From contig JAPFBL010001617.1 of NCBI GenBank assembly GCA_026182355.1, positions 3,569,001 through 3,633,000 of the forward strand: 64,000 nucleotides of DNA. The letters are read 5' to 3'. Of the stretch, positions 28,851 to 64,000 are shown piece by piece. The stretch comes from Hermatobates lingyangjiaoensis. Its lineage: Eukaryota > Arthropoda > Insecta > Hemiptera > Hermatobatidae. The notes below the pieces were generated by a model. It did no database searches, was not told the DNA's origin, and saw only the letters and a list, made by a program, of their open reading frames with translations. A program made the position numbers and the translations under genes. The first letter of the stretch is position 1. Every line of letters begins with the position of its first letter.

Positions 28851-31681
28851 AGAGAAAATATAAATATACTTGCTACATATTTGTTTAAAAATTTGATATT
28901 CACCTGATTTAAGTACAACTGAATTTCACTTGCTTTGTTTAGTGGCCAACTCAATCGGTGTCTTTTAAAAGTTAGTTTATGCCTATTTCAGAACTGTTCT
29001 CTATATTTTTGACTCTGAATGTTAAATTCTACGCAGATCGCAACCAATACGTAATGTCAACTAAATGGCAGGAACCGCAGCGATTTTAATTAAAATCGTG
29101 TGCACAGATTTCTACCAAATTACAAAAAAAAAAAAAATAATCAAACAAAGAACCTTGTTTTCGTCTCAGGCCTAACAGTAACTACTATATGAATTTTGGT
29201 GAAACAAAGACCATCGGTTTATTATATCTTTTGATTTTCATACATCTTGATTCTACATATGCGAAACCTATTTAATTGTACTCAAGGGACCTCAAACGTG
29301 TATTTCCCTTGAAAATTGGATATAGGAATATTTTGAACCGAAAGTAATACTTTGATTACTGTATATTACATATAGAAGATGTGAAAGTAACACTGTTCAG
29401 TTTTAGCTTCATTTATACAAGAATAAAACAAAATATTTAACGGGTTTAGAAAGCAAGTGCAAGTGGTTTACACATGAAAATGATTTTTATCATTACTCTC
29501 ATAGTGTACTAGAAGTTCCTAAGAAGGTAACAGCCGGTCACATTAAATACCAATTAAAACTCAAAATTCTCATTTAGGTCCTGTTATCAAAATACTACCT
29601 CTGAAGGAACAATTACAAGCATGTTACTAATATCTCAATTTGCTCTGTTTTTTATAATTTTTTTTCTAAACGTTATTAATTTAAGATAAAAAATATCTAA
29701 AGGCGAGGAAAAGTTACTTGATCAATGAGGTGCTTCTTGGAGGACGATATGGCCCTTCATAAACAAACTGGACTCTCATCGTTGGCTATTGTTAACATAA
29801 TATAATGAAACAAAGCCTGTCGGTTTATTATTTGTTTAAAATTTGCAAAATATAAACACTGGTAACAAAGGCATGGAGCCAGAATATCCCAGAGGCTCGC
29901 TGCGTTTACTGTCATGTACACAATATCAAGAATGAAGTTCAGGTTACCGTATGAAGTTAAATTTATCATAACCCTCGGTATACATTGCAATATTATCTGC
30001 AAAAGTATTCCCAAGACTACTGAATATATTTTAAACGGGACCATTGTAGATATTTATTCCTGGATTTCTGAAGTCCTTCCTCTCTATTCAATGAAAAAGA
30101 ATTAACATAACTAATTAAACTCAAACTGAAATATCCTTTTATATTGAAATTAAAACAGCCCAAATAATAGAGTATTAAGTGATTATCACTCGGGTTTTTC
30201 TGTAGCACAACCTTAGTACATCTCTTCATAGACTGTAGGAATAACTTAAGGATAGTTTCACAAATTGTCCTCAACGATTTTCTACCAGTCTACAAAACAT
30301 TTGTTAACCCATTTGATGAGATCAGTAAGAAATTCTTATGTGAAAAAAAAATAAAAAAAGGCCTATTTTATTTCAAATATATATAGTTAAGGTCCCAGGT
30401 ACAGATTTAAGTTCATTGAAAATCAACCAATATTTGATATTAAAACAAAATCGTTTATAAAATAATTGAATTATTACTCCTATGAAATAGAAAACTGCAT
30501 GATAAAATCGTTTAAATTTCACTATTCATTATAATTTCCAATAATGGGAATTTGTATATTTAATACACAGTAATAATTGTCATACTATCGTTGGGTCAAG
30601 ATGGTTGTTCTTACTAGTTCCAAACTGTACATATAATTCTTCTTGTAGGTGAAAAGTTTTTATATTTTAAATTTGGTAAATATTAGACTAATAAATTTAA
30701 AAAAAGGACCCTCTTTCAGATATAAAATGAAAAGTAATTTAAATATTACCAATTTTAATATTAAAATCTTCTATTAAAAGGGGGTTCAAACTAAGTAATT
30801 ATGCAAACAGAATCCGTTAAATCTTCTGTATGTTTTAATGATAACAATAGTTAATTACAACAACAAATTATAAGCCTTAACTTTTAAGACATGTTTGAAA
30901 ACAGAACCGTTGGAACAGTATAAAGGAGTTCAATATACTTCTGTGTTATCTTAGTGATAACAGCTAAGTCTCTTAAGGAACAGGTGGGTCGGGTAGTTAA
31001 GCCGTTCAAATAAAATCCTTAAAGTTGGTGTACTTGCATATAACATGATGGGGTCCTATTTTGATGTAGATGATTTTAGCATACTCCCCGTTGATCAGAA
31101 CAGAAGGTATCGGAATTTTTTCTAATTAGATAAAACCGCAATTAAATTAGAAGTATAATTTTGTTGTGTTGTTTCTGTTGAGCTTAGTCGTCATCAACTG
31201 AGGGATCTGGGGAATTCTACCATTACTGTGCTTATGTCAAACCTGGTTGTCTACTTTTCATAAAAGTGTGTCTGCTTTGTTCTGACATTATATTTTTGTT
31301 TTTTTAAGGAAGTACGTGTTATGTCTTGTTTTTTTCCGTTGTATTCCTAAGAATTGTAGTATGCTTTCATTGATTCACACCTTTGTAAATATATGGATGC
31401 TGCTACTTTGAGACTGAAAATAACTTTTTCACAACTATTCCAGACATTATTGTTATAAACAGAACAATTTTCTTTGGTTATTTAAAGTTTGTGGTTAACT
31501 TCAAGTAACCTGTGTTAAAAGGTTGTGTGTAATGTTTTTTATAATTCGGTTACAACATATTAGTTCAATATTAACGTCCAACATAGTTTCTAAAGTTTCA
31601 TTGTTGTGAAATTTGCCATCTGTGTTTGTAGCAGTTGTGAGTTGTGAAGTCTTTCGAGAAGTATATCGTCAAAATAGAACC
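28851..31681. other. Intergenic region before AP-1 gamma
   Basis: AT-rich. Contains a fragment of the 135-bp fold-back unit at 29820-29915 (ATTTGCAAAATATAAACACT, AAAGGCATGGAGCCAGA). The AP-1 gamma promoter and 5' untranslated region should lie in the last several hundred bases. No further gene is supported. Confidence 0.45.
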
Positions 31682-62610
<30,929 letters not shown>

Positions 62611-62704
62611 GTAAGTGTTTTTAGTTTTCAGTTAATAATGAATTTAACATTGCTAATGTTAGATCAAACACCTTTGAGAAAAACTAATCATCGATTTTTA
62701 CTGT

Positions 62705-62885
62705 ACTGAAAGTAAAATATAGTGATCTTGGAAAGAATATAATTTGAAATTTTGACGGATTCTCACATTTTGAGATCCTCTGAATGTATTTTTAATACTT
62801 TTTGTATATAAAGTATATACATATACGTTTTGTATATAAGTCTCTGGGTGACTGAATAATCGAAAAGGCATTCTTCGAGTTGCAT
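62705..62885 (+). repeat. R repeat, short diverged fragment
   Basis: GTAAAATATAGTGATCTTGG and GAAATTTTGACGGATTCTCA match the R head. Only about 180 bp remains, about 100 bp after the last AP-1 gamma exon in the window. Confidence 0.6.
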
Positions 62886-63165
62886 CGTTTGTTAGATCTT
62901 AGTAAAAAAATTAAGTTATTTATTGAAATTTAATTTATTAAAAATTAAGTAAAATTTATACTAAGTTATATACTTATTACTATAAAAAAATTTTGTTTTT
63001 AGAATTTTGAAACTTGGATTTTATGCCAAAACGGATACTATTTTTTTCTGTTTTTATGTTCATTATAAAACGTTACCTTAGTATGGGCCATATATAAGTA
63101 ACGCATGAAACATTTGGTCGAGTTTTGAGCTTGTTGCAGGAAGTAATGTAACTCAAAAAAAACTA

Positions 63166-64000
63166 CGAGGCCGGATTGATAAGTCTGTGACTTTTTGAAT
63201 TTCCCGCGGTTACTCCAAATGCAACAGTGCTGCCGTCATCTGTAATCTATTAGTGGACAACTATCTAATTATGAGCTAGCTACCACGTGCAGTCGGTGTT
63301 TGATAGTCATTCAAAGCAGACAACCTCTTGTATTTTTATGAAAATGGAAAAAAGTGAATTTCGTGTGCTGATTACTTTTTACGTAAAAAATCCATCACTG
63401 AAACTAAGGAAAGACTTGATAAATACTACGGGGACTCGGTACACCATACACCATCAATTTTAATGGTTAAGAAGTGGTTTACAGAGTTCCGTTGTGGTCG
63501 TTCCGGCACTAGTGACGCCGAACGTTCAGGTCAACCAAAAGAAGTGATCACGCCGGAAATCGTCGATAAAATCCATGAAATGATATTGGATGATTGGAGA
63601 ATGAAAGTGCGAGAGTTGGCTTATGCTGTAGGCATCTCAACTGAACGGGTACATCATATTTTACACGAATATTTGGACATGAAAAAACTGTCCGCGAGAT
63701 GGGTGCCGCGATTGCTCACACTTGACCACAAGCGCAATCGTGTGACCACTTGAAAAGAGTGTTTAGCGATGTTCAACCGTAATCCGGACGAAGTTTTGCG
63801 CCGTTTTGTTACTGTGGACGAAACATGGATCCATCACAACACGCCAGAGACCAAGGAACAATCGAAACAGTGGGTTGCTGTGGGCGAACGTGGACCAAAG
63901 AAAGCCAAACAGAGTCTGTCAGCCAACAAGGTCATGGCCACAGTTTTTTGGGATGCACGTGGTGTCATTCACATCGATTACCTCGAGAAAGGTAAAACGA
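63166..64000 (+). mobile_element. mariner element, 5' end and broken transposase (runs off window)
   Basis: The element starts after a TA at 63164-63165 with CGAGGCCGGATTGATAAGTC, a mariner-type terminal repeat. The transposase starts at ATG 63344, but an indel in an A-run near 63385 shifts the frame. The main frame resumes as KKWFTEFRCGRSGTSDAERS (63466 on), with the second HTH (VGISTERVHHILHEYL). It is stopped by TGA at 63751, then continues through the first catalytic Asp (VDETWIHHN, 63817) and the second (FWDARG, 63952). The third Asp lies beyond the edge. It resembles the mariner group that gave rise to SETMAR. It sits in the AP-1 gamma intron after exon 10. Confidence 0.88.

Overview
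The window is AT-rich, intron-rich animal DNA and looks like an insect nuclear genome. Three host genes read left to right on the + strand and match insect and vertebrate orthologues exon by exon: a CNPPD1-like cyclin-domain gene (3117-8358), COP9 signalosome subunit 5 (14677-20247), and the first 457 codons of the AP-1 clathrin adaptor gamma subunit (31682-62610, running off the right edge). Order and species are not provable from the sequence; the repeat content (Penelope-like elements, a gypsy-like LTR element, hAT, mariner, Helitron and I-type LINE relics) would suit a hemipteran or another large-genome insect. Gene structures were assembled by hand from GT/AG borders and phase agreement.

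Layout: 1-3116 upstream sequence with one ribozyme-like repeat arm; 3117-8358 CNPPD1 with a transposase relic in an intron; 8359-14676 intergenic with LINE and Helitron relics; 14677-20247 CSN5 with a non-coding repeat in its largest intron; 20248-31681 intergenic, dominated by an unclassified repeat family (21.1-24.8 kb) and a fold-back element (27.0-28.85 kb); 31682-64000 AP-1 gamma. The third AP-1 gamma intron holds a hAT element with clean ends that was itself invaded by Penelope-like material. The sixth intron is 20.3 kb and holds two rearranged Penelope-like elements, several ribozyme repeats, a young LTR element, a tRNA-like SINE, a LINE relic and a transposase relic. A broken mariner lies at the right edge.

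Most interesting signals: (1) a set of minimal hammerhead-ribozyme motifs in at least three sequence families. Each has CUGANGA, stem II, GAAA, a short self-complementary stem III and a stem I whose two strands co-vary between families (GACU/AGUC, CUUC/GAAG, UCUC/GAGA). They usually occur as head-to-head inverted pairs next to (TA)n and beside Penelope-like coding relics. (2) A 2.3-kb LTR element with two LTRs identical by eye, a tRNA-Phe primer site and an open gag, but with reverse transcriptase, RNase H and the integrase core deleted, so it must have moved recently using enzymes supplied in trans. (3) Two separate Penelope-like copies in which an endonuclease-coding arm on the minus strand is joined to a reverse-transcriptase arm on the plus strand at or near the same conserved peptide.

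How the host genes relate: they are unlinked in function (a cyclin-fold protein, deneddylation of cullins, and trans-Golgi/endosome clathrin coat assembly). They share only strand and neighbourhood, and no operon-like logic is implied.
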